Assembly (NCBI GenBank): GCA_023388935.1
Contig: JAEWFG010000179.1
Span: 1 to 26,622 of the forward strand
DNA: 26,622 nt
Direction: 5' to 3'
DNA from: Pseudomonadota bacterium
GTDB lineage: Bacteria > Pseudomonadota > Alphaproteobacteria > Rhizobiales > Xanthobacteraceae
Of this stretch, positions 17,428 through 25,363 are shown in pieces; the first letter of the stretch is position 1, and each line of letters starts with the position of its first letter. The position numbers were made by a program, and so were the translations under genes. The notes beneath the pieces are model-generated. The model was not told where the DNA came from, did no database searches, and worked only from the letters and a program-made list of their open reading frames with translations.

Positions 17428-18978
17428 CTACTTCACCGCCCCAAACCTGCTGTCGAACGAGTTCGACGACACCACCGGCGCGGCACCGACCATCTGCGCG
17501 CTGTCACCCGCACCATCCGACGCCGACGGCTTCAGTGCCGGGCGCGTTGCCGCGACCTTCGTCTCGGCTGGCTTCGCCGGCTCGGCGGGCTTGGCGGCTA
17601 CGGCCGGCTTCGGCGCGTCCTTGGATGTGTCGCGGCCGGGCACGAACCGGGTCACTGCGGCCTTGAGCCTCGATGCCGCGCTGGGCGGCGTTGTGGGCTT
17701 GGTGGCCGGCGCCACGGACGCGGTGGCTTGCGGCGGCGATGTGGTGGCGGTGGTGTCAGCCGTGCCCATGCCCATCTTGCGGGCGAGGCCGGAGAAGAAG
17801 CCGCCGCCGGATTGCTCGGTGGGCGCGGCGGAAGCGACGCGAGCGGGGGCGGCGGGCGTGGCTGCAACAACCGGCTCCTGGCTCGCGGGAGCGGCTGCGA
17901 CCGGCTCGAAATTCGGCTTGGGCGGGTTGACGGTGCCGGGGATGGTGCCTGGCGCCTTCGACATCGCCAGCATCTGCAGCGTGGTGCCTTCGGCGCTCTC
18001 CGATAGGCCGGTCGAGCCTTCCGGGATCTTGGCGGCAAAGATCTTGTTCATGCCGCCGTCGATGCCGGTATTCATGCGCGCCATCGGCGTGCCCTTGGAA
18101 ACGAGCTTGGCGTATTCGGCCTCGTCGCGCGCCTGCTTCTCGCGCACGGCGCTCGCGATATCCTCGGGGATCACATAGGCCGGGCATTTTGCGGACGCGT
18201 CGAACACCGGATCGCGCTTCGCGTCTGGCGCCTTGGCCGCGTCGAAGACGTACCTCTTCTCGCAGAAATCGACCTTCGGCTCCTGCCGCGTCACCTCGAA
18301 ATGATCATAGCCTTCCTTGATCATCTTCCAGAAGGCCATGTTCGGATTGTTCCGGTGCTTGGCCATGTTCACCGGTGTCATCTTGAACGGATAGGCCTGG
18401 AACTGGAATGCCTTCTGACCGCCGAAGAAGGACTCGCGGCCAAGCGAATAGATCTCCGCGATCTGCTCGTCCGTCATCGCGTAACAGCCGCGCGAAGAAC
18501 AATCGCCATGCACCATCAGCTGCGAGCCGGTGCGGCCGAGCGCCTTGTCGAACGCGTTCGGGTAGCCGGTGTTGAAGGAGAGGTAATAGGCCGACTGCGG
18601 GTTCATCTGGCTCGGGTTGATCGAGTAGAATCCTTCGGGGGCCTGGCGGTCGCCTTCGCGCACCTTCGGGCCGAGATCGCCCGACCAGCGGCAGATCGGA
18701 TAGGTCTTGAGCAGCGCGAACTGGCCGGAGCGGGTCTGCTTCCAGACCTCGAGCTCGGCCTCCTGCTTGAACAGGCGGATCAGGATCGGCGATTGCAGGT
18801 CCATGTCCTTCTCGCCCATGGCGGCGACGAGTTTCGGCGGGACCGGCTGGTTGGCCTTGGCGTTGGCCGCGAGCGATACCTGGTCGGTATCGCAGCCGGC
18901 GAGCAACACGCTGGCCGTCAGCGCAACCGAAGCCAAGAGCGCGCGAGCGAGCGAACGAGAAATCAAGATGGACCCCAC
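17428..18978 (-). CDS. YafK-like L,D-transpeptidase lipoprotein
   Basis: A 516-residue protein from a GTG at 18978; an in-frame TTG at 19008 would add 10 residues. The N-terminus is a lipoprotein signal with lipobox LLAGC (Cys29). Residues 55-250 form an L,D-transpeptidase domain of the YafK kind, with the active-site block MVHGDCSSRGCYAM, His157 and catalytic Cys165. The WSGDLGPKVREGD and PEGFYSI segments before it are also typical. These enzymes cut or make meso-DAP links in peptidoglycan or detach anchored proteins. The last 230 residues are Ala/Pro/Lys-rich and probably disordered, perhaps crossing the wall. It converges on the island. Confidence 0.85.
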   Translation of the reverse strand: MGSILISRSLARALLASVALTASVLLAGCDTDQVSLAANAKANQPVPPKLVAAMGEKDMDLQSPILIRLFKQEAELEVWKQTRSGQFALLKTYPICRWSGDLGPKVREGDRQAPEGFYSINPSQMNPQSAYYLSFNTGYPNAFDKALGRTGSQLMVHGDCSSRGCYAMTDEQIAEIYSLGRESFFGGQKAFQFQAYPFKMTPVNMAKHRNNPNMAFWKMIKEGYDHFEVTRQEPKVDFCEKRYVFDAAKAPDAKRDPVFDASAKCPAYVIPEDIASAVREKQARDEAEYAKLVSKGTPMARMNTGIDGGMNKIFAAKIPEGSTGLSESAEGTTLQMLAMSKAPGTIPGTVNPPKPNFEPVAAAPASQEPVVAATPAAPARVASAAPTEQSGGGFFSGLARKMGMGTADTTATTSPPQATASVAPATKPTTPPSAASRLKAAVTRFVPGRDTSKDAPKPAVAAKPAEPAKPAETKVAATRPALKPSASDGAGDSAQMVGAAPVVSSNSFDSRFGAVK

Positions 18979-19039
18979 ACCGTGCCGGACAAGGAGCGCG
19001 AACCCCAATCTTGGAACATGACCTGACCGGAGATCCGGA

Positions 19040-19059
19040 CCCGTCGTGACGGGCTTTTT
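19040..19059 (+). terminator. small intrinsic-terminator-like hairpin
   Basis: CCCGTC and GACGGG (19040-19053) are followed by CTTTTT, the form of a Rho-independent terminator on the plus strand. No plus-strand gene ends nearby, so it would stop antisense transcription towards accA. On the minus strand it would form a hairpin in the leader of the transpeptidase transcript. Confidence 0.35.
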
Positions 19060-19184
19060 CAGGCCACGCTCCAGCGCTTATGCCCTGAAGCCATTGATTA
19101 AAATTCTAACCTCTGGGTCATGAGGTCGCAACCCGAGCGGGGATCACGAGCCCGTTGGCCCAGCGGCATGGTCAACAGACACTA

Positions 19185-19239
19185 AACCTGGACGCGACTT
19201 GAGGCGCAACTTGGGACGTAACTTGAGACGTAACTTGGG
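19185..19239. repeat. 12-bp tandem repeat, about 4.5 units
   Basis: Units run ACTTGAGGCGCA (19197), ACTTGGGACGTA (19209), ACTTGAGACGTA (19221) and a partial ACTTGGG (19233), with a diverged unit in front from 19185. The period is exactly 12 nt with one to four changes between units. It lies upstream of the transpeptidase gene and in no supported coding frame. Confidence 0.8.
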
Positions 19240-19326
19240 CCTTTTGGCCAAAACGCCACTGAGATCGCTGATTTGGGCAAAAAAAGGGTTAACGCGGGGT
19301 TACCGGGGCGCATTCCAGGGCGATCG

Positions 19327-19480
19327 CTCGTGCCGCGGACGCGGCGCAGCGCTTCCTTGGCGATGCGAAGCATCGTCCGAAGCGGTGCGTCGCAGAGCCG
19401 GGGCCCATATCCATATTTTGAGAGGTTGGTCCCGGCTCTGCGCAGCAGCGCAAGGGCGCTGCAGCGCGTCCGGGACACGA
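19327..19480. repeat. dispersed palindromic repeat, family A, copy 2
   Basis: It begins CTCGTGCCGCGGACGC and ends GCGCGTCCGGGACACGA. The inner arms GCAGAGCCGGGGCCCA and TGGTCCCGGCTCTGCG match copy 1 almost exactly. It ends about 10 nt beyond the accA stop codon, so on the minus strand it forms the 3' end of the accA message. Confidence 0.87.
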
Positions 19481-19490
19481 AGTCGGCGAA

Positions 19491-20453
19491 TCAGCCCAGT
19501 TTCCGGCCGATATCGAGGAATTTCTGTCGCCGCTGCTTGCGGATGGCGTCCCCATCCAGGCCGCGCAGCTCGTCAAAGGCTTTTGCAATGGCGTCACCAG
19601 TGGTGGCGATCATGGCGTCGGGGTCGCGGTGGGCGCCACCGACCGGCTCCTTCAAAATGCTGTCGATCACTCCGAAGCGGAGCATGTCCTGGGCGGTGAT
19701 CTTCATGTTGTTGGCGGCTTCCTGCGCCTTGGTGCCGTCGCGCCAGAGGATGGACGAGGCGGCCTCGGGCGAGATCACGCTGTAGATGGCGTGCTCCAGC
19801 ATCAGCACCTTGTTGGCGGTGGTGATCGCGATGGCGCCGCCTGACATGCCCTCGCCGGTGATGATGGCGACGTTCGGCACGGTCAGCGCCAGGCAGGCGT
19901 CGGTCGAGCGCGCGATCGCTTCAGCCTGGCCGCGCTCTTCTGCGCCGATGCCGGGATAGGCGCCGGCGGAATCGGCGAGCGACAGCACGGGCAGGCCGAA
20001 CCGCTCGGCCATCTCCATGAGCCGAACGCATTTGCGATAGCCCTCGGGCCGCGCCATGCCGAAATTGTGCTTGATGCGGCTTTCGGTGGAATCGCCCTTT
20101 TCCTGGCCCATGACGCAGATGGCCTCGCCACGGAAACGGCCGAAGCCTGCGACCAGCGCCTCGTCCTCGCCGAATTTGCGGTCGCCGGCGAGCGGGGTGA
20201 ACTCGGTGATCAGACCCTTGATGAAGTCATTGAAATGCGGCCGCTGCGGATGCCGCGCGACCAGCGTCTTCTGCCACGGTGTCAAGTTGATATAGAGGTC
20301 GGCCAGCGCCTGTGCCGCCTTGTCCTCGATCCGCCCGATCTCATCGGCGATGTCGGTGCCGGAGGCCGCGAGCGTACGCAGCTCGTCGACCTTGGAGTCG
20401 AGCTCGGCGACGGGCTTTTCGAAGTCGAGATAGCTGCGCATCTGGTCTGGCAT
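19491..20453 (-). CDS. accA: acetyl-CoA carboxylase carboxyltransferase subunit alpha
   Basis: A 320-residue AccA, the usual length. With AccD it moves the carboxyl group from biotin-BCCP to acetyl-CoA, giving malonyl-CoA for fatty-acid synthesis. The N-terminal MRSYLDFEKPVAEL region, the LYINLTPWQKTLVARHPQRP block (about 53-72) and the oxyanion-forming GEGMSGGAIAI are diagnostic. The ATG at 20453 is preferred; the open frame extends 83 codons upstream, but that part runs through non-coding and repeat sequence. A TATACT lies only 6 nt before this ATG and no Shine-Dalgarno sequence is present, suggesting leaderless initiation. Repeat family A copies bound the gene on both sides. Confidence 0.96.
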   Translation of the reverse strand: MPDQMRSYLDFEKPVAELDSKVDELRTLAASGTDIADEIGRIEDKAAQALADLYINLTPWQKTLVARHPQRPHFNDFIKGLITEFTPLAGDRKFGEDEALVAGFGRFRGEAICVMGQEKGDSTESRIKHNFGMARPEGYRKCVRLMEMAERFGLPVLSLADSAGAYPGIGAEERGQAEAIARSTDACLALTVPNVAIITGEGMSGGAIAITTANKVLMLEHAIYSVISPEAASSILWRDGTKAQEAANNMKITAQDMLRFGVIDSILKEPVGGAHRDPDAMIATTGDAIAKAFDELRGLDGDAIRKQRRQKFLDIGRKLG

Positions 20454-20459
20454 CAACTG

Positions 20460-20465
20460 AGTATA
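20460..20465 (-). promoter_or_regulatory. possible accA -10 element abutting the start codon
   Basis: On the minus strand TATACT sits 6 nt before the accA ATG. A start site 6-8 nt downstream of a -10 would fall on or next to the A of that ATG. No good TTGACN -35 is seen at 17 or 18 nt, which lowers confidence. Confidence 0.35.
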
Positions 20466-20637
20466 GGGAGGACGGGGCGAAGCGGCGAAGCAGATTCGAG
20501 GTCGCGGAAAGAAGTGTAGCTTCTTCAATGAGTTGGCTTGTGTGCTCTTGACGAGCCGCCAAATCATTCGTGAGGCCACGGCTCTTTCTGCGGAGATGTG
20601 GCCGAAGTCAAGGCGGTTTCGCCGGTTGCCCGGTGGG

Positions 20638-20763
20638 CTCTCGTGTCCCCGGACGCGCTGCAGCGCTCTTATAGCGCTGCTGCGCAGAGCCGGCACCTGC
20701 AAGTGGCATGGGCCCCGGCTCAGCAGCGCACCGTTTCACGCTGCGCTGCGTCCGGGGCACGAG
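20638..20763. repeat. dispersed palindromic repeat, family A, copy 3
   Basis: It begins CTCTCGTGTCCCCGGACGCG and ends GCGTCCGGGGCACGAG, with inner arms GCGCAGAGCCGG and GGCCCCGGCTCAGCAG. It is shorter in the middle than the other two copies. It ends 2 nt from the xerD stop codon. Confidence 0.87.
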
Positions 20764-20765
20764 AC

Positions 20766-21737
20766 TCATTTCTCTGCCAGCGGGTGCAGGTCGCGCACCA
20801 AGCTTTTCAGCCGTTCCTCGACCACATGGGTATAGATCTGGGTGGTGGAGATGTCGGTGTGGCCGAGCAGGGTCTGCACGATGCGCAAATCGGCGCCGTT
20901 GTGCAGGAGGTGGCTGGCAAATGCATGGCGCAGCACGTGCGGGGAGACCAGCCGGGCTTGCAGGCCCGAGGCGACCGCAAGCTCCTTGAGGTCGCGGGCG
21001 AAATGCTGCCGTGTGAGATGTCCGCTCTCGCCGAACGAGGGGAACAGCCATTTCGAGGCGGCCACGCTGTTCTTCTTGTCCGCTTTCGCCGCGTCGGTCG
21101 CTGCCAGATAATCGGCCATTGCCTGCCGCGCGGCGTCGTTGAGCGGCACCAGACGTTCCTTATCGCCCTTGCCGCGCACCACGATCATGCGGGCGTCGCG
21201 TTTTGCGGCCGTGCGCGGCAGCGCCACCAGCTCGGAGACGCGCAGGCCCGTGGCGTAGAGCACCTCGAGCAGGCAATAGAGCCGCAAGGCGCGCAGCCGC
21301 TGCGACGGCGAGACCTCCGCTGCCTCGCTCAATTCCTTGGCGCGGCGGAGCATGCGGTCGACATCCGCAATCGACAGCACCTTCGGCAGGCCACGGCCGC
21401 GCTTGGGGCCGGACAGGATCGCCGCGGGGTCCTCGGTCCGGATGTGCTCGTTGAGGAGAAAGCGGAACAGATGCCGCATCGCCGACAGCCGCCGCGCGAC
21501 GCTGGAGGATTTGAAGCCGCGCCCATCGAGATCGCCGAGGTAGTCGCGCAGCGTCTGCGTCTCCGCGTCCGCAAAGCTGTGGCCGACACGGCCGAGATAC
21601 TCGGAGAAATCGGTGAGGTCGCGCCGGTAGGCATCGAGCGTATTGGATCCGGCGCCCTGTTCCGCCGCGAGCATGTCGAGGAACAGGCCGGTGAGCTTCG
21701 AGTCTGAGGGCTTGCTGTTGGAAGGTTTGGCGCGCAT
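20766..21737 (-). CDS. xerD: site-specific tyrosine recombinase XerD
   Basis: A 323-residue tyrosine recombinase that resolves chromosome dimers at dif together with XerC. The catalytic set is complete: Arg166 (ATGLRVSEL), Lys190 (RGKGDKER), His267-x-x-Arg270 (HVLRHAFA), His293 (LLGHTDI) and Tyr302 (IYTHV). The N-terminal SAM-like core-binding domain spans about 15-110. It is slightly longer than E. coli XerD (298), with a Lys/Ala-rich insertion near 213-228. It lies in a housekeeping setting and is not the integrase of the accessory island. A 48-residue membrane protein gene precedes it by 17 nt on the same strand. Confidence 0.93.
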   Translation of the reverse strand: MRAKPSNSKPSDSKLTGLFLDMLAAEQGAGSNTLDAYRRDLTDFSEYLGRVGHSFADAETQTLRDYLGDLDGRGFKSSSVARRLSAMRHLFRFLLNEHIRTEDPAAILSGPKRGRGLPKVLSIADVDRMLRRAKELSEAAEVSPSQRLRALRLYCLLEVLYATGLRVSELVALPRTAAKRDARMIVVRGKGDKERLVPLNDAARQAMADYLAATDAAKADKKNSVAASKWLFPSFGESGHLTRQHFARDLKELAVASGLQARLVSPHVLRHAFASHLLHNGADLRIVQTLLGHTDISTTQIYTHVVEERLKSLVRDLHPLAEK

Positions 21738-21754
21738 GCCCCGCAGCCTAGCTC

Positions 21755-21901
21755 CTATTTCTTGAGAAATTTGTCAGGCGGGATCGTCACCGTCATTTCC
21801 CGCGGCTTCGGGTTGACGAAGTTCGCCAGCACGAAGACTGCGCCATAGACGATGCCGGCGATCACGGCGACGACCGTCAGGAAGCGGAACAGGCTGGGCA
21901 T
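21755..21901 (-). CDS. 48-residue single-pass membrane protein, uncharacterised
   Basis: A short gene with ATG at 21901-21899 and TAG at 21757-21755. The protein starts MPSLFRFLTVVAVIAGIVYG, so residues 5-27 form one membrane helix. A short tail follows with NPKPREM (about 30-36) and a final PPDKFLKK. GGAAGGG lies upstream at good spacing (GGGAAGGGTCTC on the plus strand is its reverse context, so the ribosome site is only moderate). The stop is 17 nt before the xerD ATG, and GGAG of the xerD ribosome site touches this stop, which suggests an operon. I recall short proteins of this look next to xerD in other Rhizobiales. No function is known to me. Confidence 0.72.
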   Translation of the reverse strand: MPSLFRFLTVVAVIAGIVYGAVFVLANFVNPKPREMTVTIPPDKFLKK

Positions 21902-22048
21902 CGGGAAGGGTCTCAGGCGTCCAAATTAACCAATGAAATCATCCAACATGTTCGCCGTCTCGTGGCAAGAGTCCTCTGGCGAGGGCCCCGGCGGGGTCGT
22001 ATAGGTGGCCAAAGGATGCCGCCTTTGGCGGCAGATTGAGCGAGATCC

Positions 22049-22672
22049 ATGTCCGACGCCGCGTTGCCGATACCCGCTTCGCCCGAGGCCGACATCCTGT
22101 CGGCGCTCGGGGCGCGCTCGGTCGTGCTCGTCGGCATGATGGGCGTGGGCAAATCCACCATCGGCCGCCGCATGGCGGCGCGGCTCAAGCTGCCCTTCGT
22201 CGACGCGGACACCGAAATCGAGGCGGCGGCCGGCATGACCATACCGGAGATTTTCGAGCGCCACGGCGAGCCGCATTTCCGCGACGGCGAGGCACGGGTG
22301 ATCGCGCGGCTGCTCGACGGCGGGCCGCTGGTGCTGGCCACCGGTGGCGGCGCCTTCATGCGCGAGGAGACGCGCAACCGCATCGCGGAGAAAGCGGTCT
22401 CGATCTGGCTCAAGGCCGATCACGACGTGATCATGCGGCGCGTGCGTCGCCGCGCCGACCGCCCGTTGCTCCAGACCGCCGATCCCGAAGGAACCGTCAC
22501 GCGTCTCCTCACCGAGCGTGAGCCGGTCTACAGCAATGCCGACCTCACCATCGCCTCGCGCGACGTGCCGCACGACAAGATCGTCGAGGAATGCATCGAG
22601 ACGCTGCGCACCCATCTCTGCGCCGAACAGGCGTCCCAACCACCAGCCGACGTCGCGAGTGCCGTACGATGA
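22049..22672 (+). CDS. aroK: shikimate kinase
   Basis: A 207-residue shikimate kinase, step five of the shikimate pathway. Walker A GMMGVGKST is at 29-37, the DAD segment at 52-54 corresponds to the shikimate-binding DxD region, Arg78 (FRDGE) to the substrate arginine, and GGG at 99-101 to the third substrate loop. The lid arginine lies in RRADRPLL near 137-144. Roughly 20 extra N-terminal and 15 extra C-terminal residues compared with E. coli AroK are common in Rhizobiales. Its TGA overlaps the aroB ATG by 4 nt (22669-22672), so the two are translated together. Confidence 0.95.
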   Translation: MSDAALPIPASPEADILSALGARSVVLVGMMGVGKSTIGRRMAARLKLPFVDADTEIEAAAGMTIPEIFERHGEPHFRDGEARVIARLLDGGPLVLATGGGAFMREETRNRIAEKAVSIWLKADHDVIMRRVRRRADRPLLQTADPEGTVTRLLTEREPVYSNADLTIASRDVPHDKIVEECIETLRTHLCAEQASQPPADVASAVR

Positions 22673-23817
22673 CTGCGCCCTTGAAACATTCCGATCCCGT
22701 CAACGTCGACGTCGCGCTCGGCGATCGCGCCTATGACATCGTCATCGGCCGCGGCGTGCTTTCTTCGCTCGGCGAACGGGTCGCGGCCTTGCGCCCTGGC
22801 GTGCGTACCGCAATCGTCACCGACCGCACCGTTGCGAAATACTGGTTGGAGCCCACCGAAGCATCGCTCGCCGCCAGCGGCATCCCGACGTCGCGAATCG
22901 TCGTCGAGGAAGGAGAGATCTCCAAAACCTATGCCGGGCTCGAAAAGGTCAGCGAAGCCCTGATCGGCGCGAAGATCGAGCGCAACGATCTCGTCATCGC
23001 ACTCGGCGGCGGTGTGGTCGGTGATCTCGCCGGCTTTGCGGCTGCGATCCTGCGCCGCGGCGTCGATTTCGTGCAGGTGCCGACCTCGCTGCTGGCACAG
23101 GTCGATTCCAGCGTCGGCGGCAAGACCGGCATCAATTCGCCGCAAGGCAAGAACCTGCTCGGCGCCTTCCACCAGCCCGTACTGGTCATCGCCGACACCG
23201 CCGTGCTCGACACGCTGTCACCGCGGCAATTCCGCGCCGGCTATGCCGAGGTCGCCAAATACGGCGTGCTCGGCGATGAGGCCTTCTTCACTTGGCTGGA
23301 GAAGAACCACGCCGACATCTTCACGGGCGGCTCGGCGCGCGAGCATGCGATCGCGACCTCCTGCCGCGCCAAGGCCGGCGTCGTCTCGCGCGACGAGCGC
23401 GAGACCGGCGAACGCGCGCTGCTCAATCTCGGCCACACCTTCGGTCACGCGCTGGAAGCCGCGACCGGCTTCTCCGACCGTCTGTTCCACGGCGAGGGCG
23501 TGGCGATCGGCATGACACTGGCGGCGCAGTTCTCGGCGAAGCTCGGCATGATCGGCGAGACGGATGCGGCGCGGGTCGAGCGGCATTTGATTGAAGCCGG
23601 CCTGCCGACGCGCCTGCAGGACATCGCCGGTTTCGCGCAGGAAGGACTTGCCGACGCCGACGCGTTGATGGCGCTGATGGCGCAGGACAAGAAGGTCAAG
23701 CGCGGCAAGCTCACCTTCATCCTGCTCGAGGCTGTGGGGCGCGCCGTGATCGCGAAGGATGTCGAGCCGGCTCCGGTGCGTGATTTCCTCGAGGAGAAGC
23801 TCGCGCAAAAGGCGTGA
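22669..23817 (+). CDS. aroB: 3-dehydroquinate synthase
   Basis: A 382-residue AroB, step two of the shikimate pathway, converting DAHP to 3-dehydroquinate with NAD and a divalent metal. The NAD-binding GGGVVGD is at 113-119, DSSVGGKTGIN at 146-156, and the metal ligands are Glu194 (YAEVAKY), His256 (LGHTFGH) and His274 (FHGEG). The ATG within ATGA at 22669 is chosen over an in-frame upstream ATG at 22591, which lies inside aroK. The CorC-like gene follows 82 nt downstream on the same strand. Confidence 0.96.
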   Translation: MTAPLKHSDPVNVDVALGDRAYDIVIGRGVLSSLGERVAALRPGVRTAIVTDRTVAKYWLEPTEASLAASGIPTSRIVVEEGEISKTYAGLEKVSEALIGAKIERNDLVIALGGGVVGDLAGFAAAILRRGVDFVQVPTSLLAQVDSSVGGKTGINSPQGKNLLGAFHQPVLVIADTAVLDTLSPRQFRAGYAEVAKYGVLGDEAFFTWLEKNHADIFTGGSAREHAIATSCRAKAGVVSRDERETGERALLNLGHTFGHALEAATGFSDRLFHGEGVAIGMTLAAQFSAKLGMIGETDAARVERHLIEAGLPTRLQDIAGFAQEGLADADALMALMAQDKKVKRGKLTFILLEAVGRAVIAKDVEPAPVRDFLEEKLAQKA

Positions 23818-23899
23818 TGCGCGGCCAGAGCGTTTTCGAGCGAAGTGGTTGCCGGTTCGCGTAAAGAAAACGCGTCAAAGCAAGAAATTTGAGTGGTAC

Positions 23900-25204
23900 A
23901 TGGACTGGCTCGGATTCACCATCGTCGTCCTCTGCCTCCTGGTCTCGGCGTTCTTTGCCGCGAGCGAGACCGCGCTGACCGGCGCCTCGCGCGCCAGCAT
24001 GCTGCGGCTTTCCATGCAGGGCAATCGCGACGCCGACGTCGTCTCGGAGCTGCTCGACATGCGCGAGCGCCTGATCGGCGCGCTGCTGCTCGGCAACAAC
24101 ATCGCCAATATCGGTGCCTCCGCGCTTGCGACCGGCATCTTCACGGCGTGGTTCGGCGATGTCGGCGTGCTCTATGCCACCGGCGTGATGACCGCGCTGG
24201 TCGTGATCTTCGCGGAGGTGCTGCCCAAGACCATCGCCATCAACGCGCCCGACCGGATGGCGCTCGCGGTCGCGCGCCCGATGCGGCTGACGATGTACGT
24301 GCTGGGGCCGCTGCTGCGCGTGGTGGAGGTGATCGTGCGCATCCTGATGCGCCTGTTCGGCCTCGCCCGCGAGCATCAGGCGATCCTGTCGCCGACCGAA
24401 CGTCTGCGCGGCGCGGTCGACCTCCTGCATCATGAAGGCAAGGTCGAGAAGCAGGACCGCGACATGCTCGGCGGCCTCCTTGATCTGCGCGAGCTCCAGG
24501 TCTCCGACGTCATGATCCATCGCACCGAGATGATGATGATCAACGCCGATCTGCCGCCGGAGGAACTGGTGCGCGAGGTGCTGGCGACCGAATACACCCG
24601 CATTCCGCTCTGGCGCGAGAAGCCGGAGAACATCATCGGCGTGCTCCACGCCAAGGATCTCCTGCGCGCGATCCGCGCTTCGGACGGCGATACATCGCGC
24701 ATCGACGCCTCCACCATCGCGCTGCCGCCCTGGTTCGTGCCGGAGATGCGTACCGTGTCCGAGCAGCTCAAGGCGTTCCGCCGCCGCAAGACCCATTTCG
24801 CGCTCGTCGTCGACGAGTACGGCGAAGTTGAAGGTCTTGTGACGCTGGAAGACATTCTGGAAGAGATCGTCGGCGACATTTCCGACGAGCATGACGTCGT
24901 GGTCGCCGGTGTGCGCGCCCAGCCGGACGGCTCGGTGGTGGTCGACGGCTCGGTGCCGATCCGCGATCTCAACCGCGCCATGGACTGGCATCTGCCCGAT
25001 GAAGAGGCAACCACGGTCGCCGGCCTCGTCATTCACGAGGCGCGCTCGATCCCGGACCGCGGCCAGAGCTTTACGTTCCACGGCTTTCGCTTCCGCGTGC
25101 TCCGCCGCGAGCGCAACCGCATCACCGCGCTCCGTATTTCACCGGTGCCGCGCGAGGCGGAAATGGACGAGGCCAAGCCGCGGCGGGCCGGGAAGTCGTT
25201 TTAG
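23900..25204 (+). CDS. CNNM/CBS/CorC_HlyC-domain membrane protein (hemolysin-family transporter-like)
   Basis: A 434-residue protein from ATG 23900. Residues 1-185 are the CNNM (DUF21) domain, with helices at about 3-22, 60-85, 90-110 and 125-145, and the conserved AFFAASETALTGASR at 17-31. A CBS pair follows (about 205-265 and 275-335, with TRIPLW and GLVTLEDILEEIVG). The C-terminal CorC_HlyC domain is at about 335-415. Relatives are tied to magnesium or cobalt efflux; the hemolysin name is historical. The open frame extends 47 codons upstream into aroB, but the start at MDWLGF matches the family. It follows aroB and converges on bolA. Confidence 0.92.
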   Translation: MDWLGFTIVVLCLLVSAFFAASETALTGASRASMLRLSMQGNRDADVVSELLDMRERLIGALLLGNNIANIGASALATGIFTAWFGDVGVLYATGVMTALVVIFAEVLPKTIAINAPDRMALAVARPMRLTMYVLGPLLRVVEVIVRILMRLFGLAREHQAILSPTERLRGAVDLLHHEGKVEKQDRDMLGGLLDLRELQVSDVMIHRTEMMMINADLPPEELVREVLATEYTRIPLWREKPENIIGVLHAKDLLRAIRASDGDTSRIDASTIALPPWFVPEMRTVSEQLKAFRRRKTHFALVVDEYGEVEGLVTLEDILEEIVGDISDEHDVVVAGVRAQPDGSVVVDGSVPIRDLNRAMDWHLPDEEATTVAGLVIHEARSIPDRGQSFTFHGFRFRVLRRERNRITALRISPVPREAEMDEAKPRRAGKSF

Positions 25205-25225
25205 ATTTGGTACGCTCCTGTCGAC

Positions 25226-25336
25226 CCTCATGGTGAGGAGCGCCGCAAGGCGCGTCTCGAACCATGAAGGCCGCGATGCCGCAGCGGGGCCTCTATCCTT
25301 CGAGACGCGCGCAAGGGCGCGCTCCTCAGGATGAGG
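25226..25336. repeat. dispersed palindromic repeat, family B, copy 2
   Basis: The outer arms CCTCATGGTGAGGAGCGCC and GCGCGCTCCTCAGGATGAGG, and the inner arms GTCTCGAACCATG and ATCCTTCGAGACG, match copy 1 closely. It lies between the convergent CorC-like gene and bolA. Confidence 0.88.
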
Positions 25337-25363
25337 GGAAACGCAGCCCGCGGCTGATTGGGA

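Larger units (their letters stand above)
18979..19490. other. accA / L,D-transpeptidase intergenic region
   Basis: 512 nt with no supportable gene. It holds, left to right, a small hairpin with a T-run (19040-19059), a 12-bp tandem repeat (19185-19239) and repeat family A copy 2 (19327-19480). The transpeptidase promoter should lie here, reading leftward, but I could not identify it with confidence. Confidence 0.55.
20454..20765. other. xerD / accA intergenic region
   Basis: 312 nt. The right part is repeat family A copy 3, directly after the xerD stop. The remaining 184 nt should carry the accA promoter, reading leftward. Nothing else is apparent. Confidence 0.5.

Noticed and set aside
19185..19239. 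CRISPR array
   Set aside because: Units are 12 nt and directly adjacent, with no spacers; no cas genes are present.
20454..20702. 83-codon N-terminal extension of accA
   Set aside because: It crosses the end of a palindromic repeat and AccA normally starts near MRSYLDFEKP.
20766..21737. xerD as the integrase of the accessory island
   Set aside because: It is a normal-length XerD in a conserved housekeeping setting 3.8 kb away and on the other side of two core genes.
23717..25081. 454-codon minus-strand open frame opposite the CorC-like gene
   Set aside because: Shadow frame rich in Arg, His, Asp; no recognisable domain.
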